From Posidoniimonas polymericola (GTDB taxonomy: Bacteria; Planctomycetota; Planctomycetia; Pirellulales; Lacipirellulaceae): a stretch of 64,000 nt of DNA. Made by a program: the position numbers and the translations under genes. The stretch covers positions 682,001 to 746,000 of the forward strand of contig NZ_SJPO01000002.1 in NCBI RefSeq assembly GCF_007859935.1, given 5' to 3'. Of this stretch, positions 44,541-52,902 are shown in pieces (position 1 is the first letter of the stretch; each line of letters begins with the position of its first letter). The notes below the pieces were generated by a model, which had not been told where the DNA came from, did not search any database, and worked only from the letters and a program-made list of their open reading frames with translations.

Positions 44541-44573
44541 ACAGCCGCCGTGCCCAGGGGGCACGGCGGCTGT
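44541..44573. terminator. bidirectional 15-bp stem terminator
   Basis: The perfect stem ACAGCCGCCGTGCCC (44541-44555) and its complement (44559-44573) with a 3-base loop lies between the DUF1559 stop and the stop of the cysteine-repeat gene. On the minus strand it is followed by a T-rich run (TTGTCGTTT), so it fits best as the terminator of that gene. Confidence 0.75.
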
Positions 44574-44625
44574 GTTATCGTGATCGCGCCCCAGAGGAGG
44601 GGAGCGAAGCTCTCAATCAGTCGCC

Positions 44626-45162
44626 TCAGTTGCAGCCGCAGCTCGGAGCGGCGCACCCACACGAGGGCTCGCAGCCGCAGGTCGGCTCGCAGCAGCCACA
44701 GCTGGGACGCTTGAACAGGCCCTTCAGGCCGTCCAGGATGCAGCAGCGGCGCGGGGCGCAGCACGGGTCACAGCACATGTCGGCTTCGCAGCCGCAGCTC
44801 GGCTCGCAACCGCAGGAAGGCTCGCAGCCACAGCTGGGCTCAGCGGCGCAGCAGGTGGGCTCAGCGGCACAGCAGCTCGGCTCGCAGCACGAGTCGGCAC
44901 AGCACGAACGACGCTTGAACATGCCCTTCAGGCCGTCCAGGATGCAGCAGCGGCGCGGGGCGCAGCAAGGGTCGCAGCAGTCCATTTCGCAGCCACACGA
45001 GGGCTCGCAGCCGCAGCTCGGCTCGGCGCAACCACAGGAGGGCTCACAACAACCGCCACAGCCGCCGCCCAGCAGGCCGAAGAACGCATTGGCGTCCGAC
45101 GCGCTGCCCAGGACGACGACGACACCCAGCACGAGCGCCGACGCAGAAATACGAAGGTTCAT
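44626..45162 (-). CDS. secreted cysteine-repeat protein (44 Cys in about 152 mature residues)
   Basis: 178 residues with a signal peptide (1-26, ending A-S-D-A-N-A). The mature part is about 29% cysteine. It is built from C-E-P-S-C-G-C units and from two copies of a 23-residue block starting C-C-D-P-C-C-A-P-R-R-C-C-I-L-D-G-L-K-G, at 62-84 and 130-152, which differ at only a couple of positions. GAGGAG lies five to ten bases before the ATG, and a strong terminator follows the stop, so the gene looks real and well expressed. Planctomycete cell walls are reported to be rich in disulfide-linked protein, so a structural surface role is a reasonable guess. Metal binding is the main alternative. Confidence 0.78.
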   Translation of the reverse strand: MNLRISASALVLGVVVVLGSASDANAFFGLLGGGCGGCCEPSCGCAEPSCGCEPSCGCEMDCCDPCCAPRRCCILDGLKGMFKRRSCCADSCCEPSCCAAEPTCCAAEPSCGCEPSCGCEPSCGCEADMCCDPCCAPRRCCILDGLKGLFKRPSCGCCEPTCGCEPSCGCAAPSCGCN

Positions 45163-45561
45163 CTTAACTCTCCTCAGGAAACTTGGTGGAGGGGGAAACA
45201 TCTCACTCGCGATCGGAGCCGCGCCCATCGGATACCGCCCTTCTGTCTTTGTCAGTGAAGGCGCTAGGGGAACCGATCCGGGCGCAGCAATCCGGTGCGC
45301 TCCGACCTGAGCGGCGTCCTTGCGGCACGCCTCCCAAATCCATCACTTGGTATCGTCGCCCTAGATAGACGCGATGAGCGATTCGGACCTAATTGCCGGT
45401 CCGCTACCACTTGCCACATCGCATTAAGAGGAGTGTGCCGGTTGTGACGACCAGCGCCGGCCAACGGCGGACGCAGCAGCGGAAGAATCGCGTCAGGCCG
45501 CGGTTCCAACGCACGGCGTTGGCCGTCGCCGACCGCGGCGTGCGGGAGCAAGAGGCTCCGA
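45163..45561. other. intergenic region, nothing recognised
   Basis: This 399-bp gap separates the cysteine-repeat gene from the SMP-30 gene. Stop-free frames occur on both strands, but none has a family, signal or ribosome site that I trust. No terminator or repeat stands out. Confidence 0.4.
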
Positions 45562-46593
45562 CTAGAACCCAAGTCCGGCGGTTTTCACCCGCACGCGGCA
45601 CAGGTGCATGTCGGACGTCATGAAGAGCGTCCGCCCGTCGGGGCCGCCGAACGTGCAGTTGGCGATCCGCTCGCCGGTGCGGATCGTCGCCAGGTGTTTG
45701 CCCCCGGGCGAGATGATCAGCACGCCCCCCGGCCCGGTGGCGAACAGGTTGCCGTCCCGGTCGATGGCCATGCCGTCGGGGCTGCCGGGCCGGCGGCCCA
45801 GGTGCTTGACGTTCAGCAGCACGCGGCCGTCGTCGATCGAGCCGTCGGCCTGCACGGCGTACGCCATGTAGATCGGCCGCTCGCCGTTGGACTGCGCAAC
45901 GTACAGGGTCTGCTCATCGGGCGACAAGGCGATGCCGTTCGGCGCGACCAGCTCCTTGGTCAGCAGCGACAGCTCGCCTTCGGGCGACACACGGTACACG
46001 CCCTGGAAGTCGAGCTCGCGGGTCTTGTCGTTGAACGCCTTGAGTCGGCCGTACGGCGGGTCGGTGAAGTAGATTGCGCCGGAGGAGTGGATCACCAGGT
46101 CGTTTGGGCTGTTGAGCCGTTTGCCGTCGAGCTTGTCGGCGATGACCTCGAACACCGGCCGGGGCGCCGACAGCGGCGCCGCCATCCGCGCGACCTGGGC
46201 GTCGCCGTGCTGGCACATGACCAGGCGGCCCTGGGCGTCGATCATCAGCCCGTTCGAGCCAGGCTCGCCGCCGCGCGGCGTCTCGCCGGTGTAGCCCGAC
46301 GGCTTGAGGTACAGCGAGAGCCCCTCGCCCTCTTTCCACTTGAAGATCGAATTGCGGGGGATGTCGCTGAACAGCACGCAGCCCTGATCACGCAGCCAGA
46401 CCGGGCCCTCGCTCCATTCGAAGTCGGTCGCCAGCACCTCGATGGTCGCAGACGGGTCGATCAGTTGCTCCGCGGCCTGGTCGACGACCTCGATTTCGCC
46501 AATCGATTCGGGCGGGTCGACCGCTCGCTGCGCATTCACATTGGCGGCAACCCCAAACAGCACGGCAGCGAAAAGCAGAGTGGGCAGACGCAT
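45562..46593 (-). CDS. SMP-30/gluconolactonase-family secreted hydrolase
   Basis: 343 residues with a signal peptide (L-F-A-A-V-L-F-G-V-A-A-N-V-N-A). Six-bladed propeller of the SMP-30/gluconolactonase/LRE family, which hydrolyses sugar lactones in a metal-dependent way. Diagnostic blocks: E-G-P-V-W, V-L-F-S-D-I-P-R-N, L-N-S-P-N-D-L-V-I-H-S-S-G-A-I-Y-F-T-D-P-P-Y-G, V-A-P-N-G-I-A-L-S-P-D and S-P-D-G-M-A-I-D. They contain the metal ligands Glu, Asn and Asp. A lactonase could act after the sugar dehydrogenase at 40.3 kb, but the two genes are not linked. Confidence 0.88.
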   Translation of the reverse strand: MRLPTLLFAAVLFGVAANVNAQRAVDPPESIGEIEVVDQAAEQLIDPSATIEVLATDFEWSEGPVWLRDQGCVLFSDIPRNSIFKWKEGEGLSLYLKPSGYTGETPRGGEPGSNGLMIDAQGRLVMCQHGDAQVARMAAPLSAPRPVFEVIADKLDGKRLNSPNDLVIHSSGAIYFTDPPYGRLKAFNDKTRELDFQGVYRVSPEGELSLLTKELVAPNGIALSPDEQTLYVAQSNGERPIYMAYAVQADGSIDDGRVLLNVKHLGRRPGSPDGMAIDRDGNLFATGPGGVLIISPGGKHLATIRTGERIANCTFGGPDGRTLFMTSDMHLCRVRVKTAGLGF

Positions 46594-46830
46594 ATCTGGG
46601 CGACTCGCAATGGAGGAGGTGACAGAATCGCAGTTTGTGGAGCTCAGCCAATTCTAACCAACCTCGACGTGGCTGGTCAAAACGCGGGCAGGTTGGTCGA
46701 TTGCGGCTGCCTAGACGGCGCCTCGACGCGTCGCATGGCTACGCCTAGGATGCGTGAGGCCCGACGCGGACTCGTGCACCGTGCGTGTCAAAATCCATTC
46801 GCAACGAGACCCAACTCCCCTGAAGGAACC

Positions 46831-47715
46831 ATGCCCGACCAACCGCTTATCGTTGGCGAAGTCCTGATCGATCAGTTCCCCGACGGTCGGGGGATCCTTG
46901 GTGGGGCTCCGTTCAATGTCGCGTGGAACCTGTGCGGGTTTGGCATGTCGCCCATGATGGTGACCTCGGTCGGCTCCGACGAGAGCGGCCGGAATATCCT
47001 CGAGCGGATGCGGGAGTGGGGGATGAGCACCGCCGGCGTGCAGACCTCTGCCACGCTCCCTACCGGCTTGGTCGAGGTGACCGTCAACGACGGCGAGCCC
47101 TCGTACAACCTGCTTGCCAACCGCGCGTACGACGACATCCACTACCCCGAGCAGGTCTTGGCCGAGGGCGGGTTTGGCATGCTGTACGTCGGCAGCCTGG
47201 CGTACCGTGCGGAGCCATCGCGTACGACGATCCGCAGGCTGATGGCCGAGAGCGGGCTCCCCAAGTTCGTCGACATCAACATCCGCCGCCCGTGGTTTAC
47301 CCTCGACATGGCAGGCGAGTTGCTGCAAGACGCAACCTGGACCAAGCTCAACAACAACGAGCTGGCCGAGCTGTCGGGGGTTGGATGCGAGACGCCGCAA
47401 CAAGCTCCGGCGGCGGTAGAAGAGCTTCGCAAACGCTTTAACGGGAAGAACTTCTTCGTCACCTGCGGCGGCGAGGGCGCCTGTGCTGTCGACGAAGCGG
47501 GCGGAACGGCGTTCGCAAAATCGCCCCCTCCCGAACCGATGGTCGACACCGTCGGCGCGGGCGACGCGTTTGCCGCTGCCTGCATTGCCGGCGTCACGCA
47601 GGGGCGACCGCTCGCTCAGACCATCGAGTCCGCAGTCGCATTCGCCTCGAAGACCTGCACCCTGCAGGGCGCGACGACGAGCGACCGTAGTCACTACGCG
47701 GCCCTAGTCGTTTAG
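46831..47715 (+). CDS. PfkB-family carbohydrate kinase
   Basis: 294 residues of the ribokinase/PfkB superfamily, which phosphorylates sugars (probably fructose or a related ketose). The N-terminus has G-E-V-L-I-D-Q-F and G-G-A-P-F-N-V-A-W-N, the sugar-binding region. The C-terminal signature is D-T-V-G-A-G-D-A-F-A-A-A, with the catalytic Asp and the anion hole. GAAGGA lies just before the ATG, which fixes the start. Without sugar-specific residues or neighbours I leave the substrate open. Confidence 0.88.
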   Translation: MPDQPLIVGEVLIDQFPDGRGILGGAPFNVAWNLCGFGMSPMMVTSVGSDESGRNILERMREWGMSTAGVQTSATLPTGLVEVTVNDGEPSYNLLANRAYDDIHYPEQVLAEGGFGMLYVGSLAYRAEPSRTTIRRLMAESGLPKFVDINIRRPWFTLDMAGELLQDATWTKLNNNELAELSGVGCETPQQAPAAVEELRKRFNGKNFFVTCGGEGACAVDEAGGTAFAKSPPPEPMVDTVGAGDAFAAACIAGVTQGRPLAQTIESAVAFASKTCTLQGATTSDRSHYAALVV

Positions 47716-47893
47716 CAATCGCTGGTCGGATTGCGACCACCATGCTGCCGATTCGCGGGTTCACGCGGCTCCGATCCGATGTGGGGAGCCGAACCGGCTC
47801 GCAATCGGCGTGGCTGTCTGATTAAGATGCTGACATCCGAAGACGCCCCGCCCGGGGACGTTTGTGACGTGTGACTACTTCGCCTGAGCAGCA

Positions 47894-48523
47894 ATGAACT
47901 CATCCGGGGCCCCCAATCCTTCTGGGAAGCAGTCCTCGCGAACGTGGGACGAGCTCCTGATCGCCGCCCGCAACGGCGACGACGACGCGCTGGGGGCGAT
48001 CTGCCAGCGGCTCTACGGCTACCTGCTGGTCGTCGCCCGCCGCGGCATCGGGTCCGACCTGGCCGCCAAGGTAGGCGCATCCGACGTGGTGCAGCAGTCG
48101 ATGATGGAGGCCCACCAAGACTTTGCACGGTTCGACGGGGCCAACGAAGAAGAGTTTCGGGCGTGGATTGGTCTGTTGCTGCAGCGGAACCTGCAGGACG
48201 TTGGGCGACGCTACCGCGGGGCCGCCCGGCGGGACATCGGCCGCGAGATCGGCATTGATTCTAGGCAGACCCTGCCGATCGCCTCCTCAGAGCCGAACGC
48301 CAGCCGGATCGCCCGGCGGAGAGAAACCGACGAAGAACTTGCCCGCGCCGTTGAGGGATTGCCGCCCCGGCAGCGACAAATAGTCGAGCTGCGTCACCGC
48401 GACAACATCCCGTACGACCAGATTGCTGCGCAGCTCGCCACCACCGAAGAGGCCGCCCGCAAGCTCTACAGCCGAGCGGTTATCAAGCTCAGGCAAAAAC
48501 TGATTCCTACCGACGGTTCTTAG
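47894..48523 (+). CDS. ECF-type sigma factor linked to a Ser/Thr kinase
   Basis: 209 residues with region 2 (Y-L-L-V-V-A-R-R-G-I-G-S-D-L-A-A-K-V-G-A-S-D-V-V-Q-Q-S) and region 4 (L-P-P-R-Q-R-Q-I-V-E-L-R-H and I-P-Y-D-Q-I-A-A-Q-L-A-T-T-E-E-A-A-R-K-L-Y-S-R-A). The pattern S-D-V-V-Q-Q-S is typical of the planctomycete kinase-linked ECF class. The next gene starts 10 bases after the stop and encodes a membrane Ser/Thr kinase; there is no anti-sigma gene. Phosphorylation by that kinase is the likely input, by analogy with other ECF/kinase pairs. Confidence 0.85.
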   Translation: MNSSGAPNPSGKQSSRTWDELLIAARNGDDDALGAICQRLYGYLLVVARRGIGSDLAAKVGASDVVQQSMMEAHQDFARFDGANEEEFRAWIGLLLQRNLQDVGRRYRGAARRDIGREIGIDSRQTLPIASSEPNASRIARRRETDEELARAVEGLPPRQRQIVELRHRDNIPYDQIAAQLATTEEAARKLYSRAVIKLRQKLIPTDGS

Positions 48524-48533
48524 GGCCAGCAGC

Positions 48534-50012
48534 GTGTCGCGCGACCTCCGGCAACCCGACGACTCAAGCGACCTGGGCAGGGTCGCCTCGCCGGGGCTTT
48601 CTGACATCATCCGCAGACTCGACCAGCTCTGGGACGAGCACCCGCTTACCCCTTCCAGCCTCTACGACCTCGAGGGGCAGGAGATCGGCGGCTGCCGCTT
48701 GCTCGGTGTGGTCGGGCAGGGCGCCTTTGGCATTGTTTACCACGCCCGCGATGAGCAAGGCGGCCGCGACGTGGCCATCAAGGTGCCGCGTCCCGAGGTG
48801 GTGCTGCACGCCCAGCGGATGCAGCGGTTCCGCAACGAGGCGATCGCCGCCGCGACGCTCGACCACCCGGCGATCGTGCCGGTCTACGCGACCGAGTTCG
48901 AGGGCCCCGCGCCCCACATTATGTCCGAGTACATCGACGGCCCCGACTTGGGCGAGTGGCTCGCGCGTGCGGCTCGGCCAGTGGACTTTGAGCCGGCGGT
49001 GCGATTCATCCTCAAGCTGGTCGACGCGGTGCAGCACGCCCACGGCCGGGGCGTGACCCACCGCGACCTGAAGCCCGGGAACGTGCTGCTCCAGCCCACG
49101 GCGAGCCGCCCGCTATCTCTCGACGATTACTCGCCCCGCCTGACCGACTTTGGCCTGGCGGGTTTCGACGCGGTCGAGACCCGTTGCACCAGCTCGAGCA
49201 TGATGATCGGCACGCCGCTCTACATGCCGCCCGAGCAGGCGGCGGGTGGGGTCGCCGACTGGCCCGCCGCGGACATCTACTCGTTGGGAGTGCTGCTGTT
49301 CGAGTTGATTACTAAACAGACGCCCTACCAAGGGCTCACCTACCCGCAGTTGCTGCAGCAGATGCAGGTCGAACGAGCGCCCGATTTTGCGGCGGCGCGG
49401 TCTGACGTGCCGCGGGGCCTGCAGGCAATCGTGACGAAGTGCCTGCGGCATGACGCCAGCGACCGGTACGAATCGGCGGGCGAGCTGGCCGCCGACCTGG
49501 CTCGATTTCTCAATGGAGAGCGACCGCACGCCCCGCCGGTGAGGGTGACCGACCCGCTGGTCCGCTGGATGCGCAGGCCAGAGCGGTTGCGGCAGGCGGC
49601 GTTGTGGACCACGTGCTACCAGGCCGGAACCATTTTTTGGATGTGCCTTGTGATCGCCATCGCGGCGATTTGCGAGGTCTTCCCCGCTGGAACGGCCGCA
49701 AAGAGTGTTGTAGCGCTGGGCGTCGTCTGCGGGCTCGTTCATTGCCCGAAGGCGCTGCTCGGCTGGGCCATGCTAAGTGGGGTGCGCTGGGCGTACCCGG
49801 TCTCGCTGCTGAGTAGCGCGGTCCTGCTTGGAGTTTTCATCTACTCAACTTTGGCCGAATCAATTGCGTTTGAGTGGAACTACCCGACGCGGTTCTCCAA
49901 AGTAAGCAATTTCTCCATCTTGATCCTGGGGAGCACGATTGAGTGCGGGCTTCATCTACTAGCGTGGCCTGCTTGGACGCGGCGGATTAGAGCGGGCAAG
50001 TCATTGTCCTGA
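48534..50012 (+). CDS. membrane Ser/Thr protein kinase (PknB-like)
   Basis: 492 residues, GTG start. The kinase domain has G-Q-G-A-F-G-I-V-Y (61-69), the ATP lysine in V-A-I-K-V (K83), H-R-D-L-K-P-G-N (D179), D-F-G (205-207) and G-T-P-L-Y-M-P-P-E-Q, all intact. After the domain, helices such as W-M-C-L-V-I-A-I-A-A-I-C and S-L-L-S-S-A-V-L-L-G-V-F-I-Y make about four membrane spans, and there are no extracellular PASTA repeats. It is the second gene of the ECF sigma operon and probably senses a membrane signal and phosphorylates the sigma factor. Confidence 0.9.
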   Translation: MSRDLRQPDDSSDLGRVASPGLSDIIRRLDQLWDEHPLTPSSLYDLEGQEIGGCRLLGVVGQGAFGIVYHARDEQGGRDVAIKVPRPEVVLHAQRMQRFRNEAIAAATLDHPAIVPVYATEFEGPAPHIMSEYIDGPDLGEWLARAARPVDFEPAVRFILKLVDAVQHAHGRGVTHRDLKPGNVLLQPTASRPLSLDDYSPRLTDFGLAGFDAVETRCTSSSMMIGTPLYMPPEQAAGGVADWPAADIYSLGVLLFELITKQTPYQGLTYPQLLQQMQVERAPDFAAARSDVPRGLQAIVTKCLRHDASDRYESAGELAADLARFLNGERPHAPPVRVTDPLVRWMRRPERLRQAALWTTCYQAGTIFWMCLVIAIAAICEVFPAGTAAKSVVALGVVCGLVHCPKALLGWAMLSGVRWAYPVSLLSSAVLLGVFIYSTLAESIAFEWNYPTRFSKVSNFSILILGSTIECGLHLLAWPAWTRRIRAGKSLS

Positions 50013-50480
50013 ATGACTTTACGGTGTTTTCGATGGGGGCCCGCGAATGTTTCTGGAAAATACGCGTCACAAATGGCTGATTCGTACGCTTCTGTAAGTA
50101 GGGCACGTTCCGTTGGCCTCCGGCAATAAGCCGAGGCACAAGAATGCTTAAGGGAACAACCGAAGCTAACGGTGCGGCCTTTTTTCTACCCACCAAAAAG
50201 CCCCTCCGACTTGATCGGGGGGGCTTTTTGCATGGGTTCGCATGGGCTCGTATCTGACCCATCCACGCGGAACTTCGCCCGCGATCTCGCCTTGCGGCAA
50301 AATACCTGTGCTTTGCCGGGTTGACGCCGCCGCCGTCGCGCCTAGAAAATGACGGCAAGCCGATGGCATGCCCGACACCGCATCGCGGTGCACGGGGTTA
50401 CTAACTTCGGTTCCCGCCCGCCGTCCTTCCTAACCGACGGCGCCAGCTGCCCCTCCCCCGTTCCCTGCCGAGATTTTCCT
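50013..50480. other. intergenic region with terminator and possible small RNA
   Basis: This 468-bp gap holds the terminator at 50195-50229. Before it, a GCCTCCGGC/GCCGAGGC hairpin (near 50110-50140) and a T6 run near 50180 suggest a structured transcript end or a small RNA. Downstream, TTGACG (50321-50326) followed 18 bases later by GAAAAT is a plausible promoter for the DUF1559 gene. Confidence 0.4.
50195..50229. terminator. intrinsic terminator
   Basis: AAAAAGCCCCTCCGA (50195-50209) pairs with TCGGGGGGGCTTTTT (50215-50229) around a 5-base loop, with one G-T wobble. The A and T runs make it able to work in both directions. It should end the sigma-kinase transcript. Confidence 0.8.
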
Positions 50481-51446
50481 ATGAAGCCTCGTGGCTACCG
50501 GTCCGCACACTCTGCCTTCACCCTCGTCGAACTGCTGGTGGTGATCGCTATCATCGGCACGCTCATCGCGCTGCTGCTGCCGGCGGTTCAGTCAGCCCGC
50601 GAGGCCGCCCGACGCACGCAGTGCATCAACCAACTCCGCGAGATCGGCCTGGCGGTGCAAAACCACCATGACACCGCCGGCTACTTCCCAACCGGACGCG
50701 ACCGGACCGACCAGTACGGCGTGTCGTGGGCGTTTCGGATCCTTCCCTTCCTTGAAGAGCAGCAGATCTACGACGCCCGCGACCCCAGCGAGCGGGTCGA
50801 CTCGGAACTGAACGCCGCGGCGATGCGGACGCCGATCGAAGTCTACGCGTGCCCGAGTCGTCGCTCGGCCGACGCCAACCGTGACTTCGACAACGACGAC
50901 GCCGCGCCGCAGGTCCGCAACGCGGCCGTGCTGGGCGACTACGCCGCCAACGCCGGACTCGAGGAGGACATGGGCATGGAGGGCAACGATTTCCGCAGCG
51001 GCAAGGTCGACCGCACGCTGGCTGGCCCGATCTACAGCGGCTCGAAGGTCAAGTCGCGGCACGTGACCGACGGCCTCTCGAAGACGCTCGCCGTCGGCGA
51101 GAAGCACCTGCCGCCGGTCGAGCCCGACTGGTCGGAAGAGCGGGTCCACTACCAGCAGGGCGACACCTGCTTCCTCGCCGCCGACCGCATCGAGACCATT
51201 TTGCGTGGCGCCGAGGACGGCTTGGCCGTGACCGGCCAGGAGACCAGCTCGCAGCTGTTCGGCGGCCCCCACCCAGGAGTCACGCTTTTCGTCTTCCTGG
51301 ACGGCCACACCGAGGCCCTCGCCCACAGCGGCCCCAGGGCGACCGGCGTGAACCCCAACCAGGTCGACGACATCCGCGTCGACGAGAAGTGGGAGTGGCT
51401 GGCCGCGCTCAGCACGGTCGCCGGCGGCGAGCTCATCGAGGAGTAG
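50481..51446 (+). CDS. DUF1559 prepilin-like protein
   Basis: 321 residues from the ATG at 50481. The prepilin segment is [18 protein letters not shown], followed by A-R-E-A-A-R-R-T-Q-C-I-N-Q-L-R-E-I-G-L-A-V-Q-N-H. The C-terminal part has F-G-G-P-H-P-G-V-T-L-F-V-F-L-D-G-H, a near-standard DUF1559 ending. It converges on the prepilin-like hybrid at 51460 with 13 bases between stops. Expected to be a surface or secretion pseudopilin. Confidence 0.9.
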   Translation: MKPRGYRSAHSAFTLVELLVVIAIIGTLIALLLPAVQSAREAARRTQCINQLREIGLAVQNHHDTAGYFPTGRDRTDQYGVSWAFRILPFLEEQQIYDARDPSERVDSELNAAAMRTPIEVYACPSRRSADANRDFDNDDAAPQVRNAAVLGDYAANAGLEEDMGMEGNDFRSGKVDRTLAGPIYSGSKVKSRHVTDGLSKTLAVGEKHLPPVEPDWSEERVHYQQGDTCFLAADRIETILRGAEDGLAVTGQETSSQLFGGPHPGVTLFVFLDGHTEALAHSGPRATGVNPNQVDDIRVDEKWEWLAALSTVAGGELIEE

Positions 51447-51459
51447 TCGCGACCGGCGC

Positions 51460-52638
51460 CTAGCCAGCGTGGGTGCCCGCCTCGGTCCAAGGCCAGTTGG
51501 CGTTGGCGGTGACGCGTGGCATCAGCATCATCGCACCGATGAAGCAGCCGAGCGTCAGCACGGTCAGCAGGATGCCCTGCGACTGCGGCCAGATCGCCGC
51601 GCCGAGCGCGACCCCCATGATGGTCGCCCCCGGGACGAAGATGCCCAGCGTCCCCCGCCAGACGCCGATCAGCGTGACCGTCCGCAGCAGGATGATCAGG
51701 ATCGTGAAGCCAGCCGACGCGAGCACCGCTGCCGGCAGCGTGACGTACTCCTGCGAGAAGTACATCAACGGGTAGGCACCGGCGAACGCCCCGATGGTGA
51801 GCAGCAGCATCCAGCGGTCGAACACGGGCGTGGGGTTCGCCTGGACCACGAGCCCGACTGCCATCCCGAACACGACCACGCTCAGCGGACCGAGCCAGGT
51901 GAGCTCGCCGAGCCGGTCGATCGGCGCAATGCCGAGCACGTCGATGCGTACCGGCCTGCCGAACAGCAGCCTTTCGTAGTCCCAGCGGTAGTTTGTGCCG
52001 GCCGACCGCTGGACGCTGGTCGGCTGCAGCGACAATTCCAGCAGCCGCACGTCCGACCCCCGCGCGGCGAGCGACACCCGGTAGCGGTCGAGCACGCCCG
52101 TTGACGCCACCGGTAGCTCGAATAGTCCCTTGCCAACCGCCGAGTACGTGACGCTCAGCGGCGTCGGCTCGGCCGGCAGCTCGCCTGTCCAGCGGAGCCG
52201 CCCATCGGCGATCTCTACCCGCCCAACGGCCGCGCCATCGGACTCGACCCGCAGGTCGGCCAGCGAGATCACTCGCGGGGGCAGCGGCAGTTCAATCCGG
52301 CATTTGCCGGGCGCCTCCCCTCCGGCGGCGGTGATGACCCCAGCGAACCGAGACTCGTAGATCGACTCCGGCGTGGCGGTCCCCGCGGAGAGTCGCGGCG
52401 TCAGCACCACATCGGCCTCAAACGCCGAGACCAGCGCCGCCGGCGCGGCCTCGGCAGCCGGCTCGGGTGGAGCCGCTTCGGCCACGGCGGCGCGGTCCTC
52501 GGCCCGGAGCGAGGAGTACTTGGCAGCCTCGCGGGCGGACTGCACTGCTGGGAGCAAGAGTGCTATCAAGGTCGCCATGATTGCGACCACGACCAGCAGC
52601 TCTACCAGGGTGAACGCTCGACGACCGGCGGCGCGCAT
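51460..52638 (-). CDS. prepilin-type N-terminus fused to a polytopic membrane domain
   Basis: 392 residues. The start is a normal prepilin segment ([34 protein letters not shown]). What follows is not DUF1559: an Ala/Glu/Pro linker, a beta-rich domain of about 170 residues ([18 protein letters not shown]), and then six hydrophobic helices (for example [17 protein letters not shown] and [17 protein letters not shown]). A soluble domain before several C-terminal helices is reminiscent of CreD-like proteins, but I cannot confirm it. A multi-spanning protein with a cleavable pilin signal is unusual. Confidence 0.65.
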   Translation of the reverse strand: MRAAGRRAFTLVELLVVVAIMATLIALLLPAVQSAREAAKYSSLRAEDRAAVAEAAPPEPAAEAAPAALVSAFEADVVLTPRLSAGTATPESIYESRFAGVITAAGGEAPGKCRIELPLPPRVISLADLRVESDGAAVGRVEIADGRLRWTGELPAEPTPLSVTYSAVGKGLFELPVASTGVLDRYRVSLAARGSDVRLLELSLQPTSVQRSAGTNYRWDYERLLFGRPVRIDVLGIAPIDRLGELTWLGPLSVVVFGMAVGLVVQANPTPVFDRWMLLLTIGAFAGAYPLMYFSQEYVTLPAAVLASAGFTILIILLRTVTLIGVWRGTLGIFVPGATIMGVALGAAIWPQSQGILLTVLTLGCFIGAMMLMPRVTANANWPWTEAGTHAG

Positions 52639-52902
52639 AACGGTCCTTCAATTGACGAAGGGTGGCCTGCGGAGAGGAGAGGGACGCGGGCAGAGCGGCA
52701 ATCGGACACGCGGGGGGTCATGGCACTGTTGCTATTACTCCGGAGCTGGCCGTGCAATTATTCCGCTGCGGCCCCGGCAAGTGGCGGGCGTCTTGCACCG
52801 ATCGAGATCGCTGCGCCCGGCTGGCGACCGGCAGGTTACCAAACGGCCTAGGCCGCACTACGATAGACTCAGCCCCGCCCCTGCCTCCTCGACGCCCCAC
52901 GC

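Noticed and set aside
45264..45623. Short frames on both strands upstream of the SMP-30 gene end
   Set aside because: No homology, signal or ribosome site that I can support, and they overlap the SMP-30 coding end.
46831..47715. Calling the PfkB gene a fructokinase or ribokinase
   Set aside because: Superfamily motifs are clear, but residues that fix the sugar cannot be judged without alignment.
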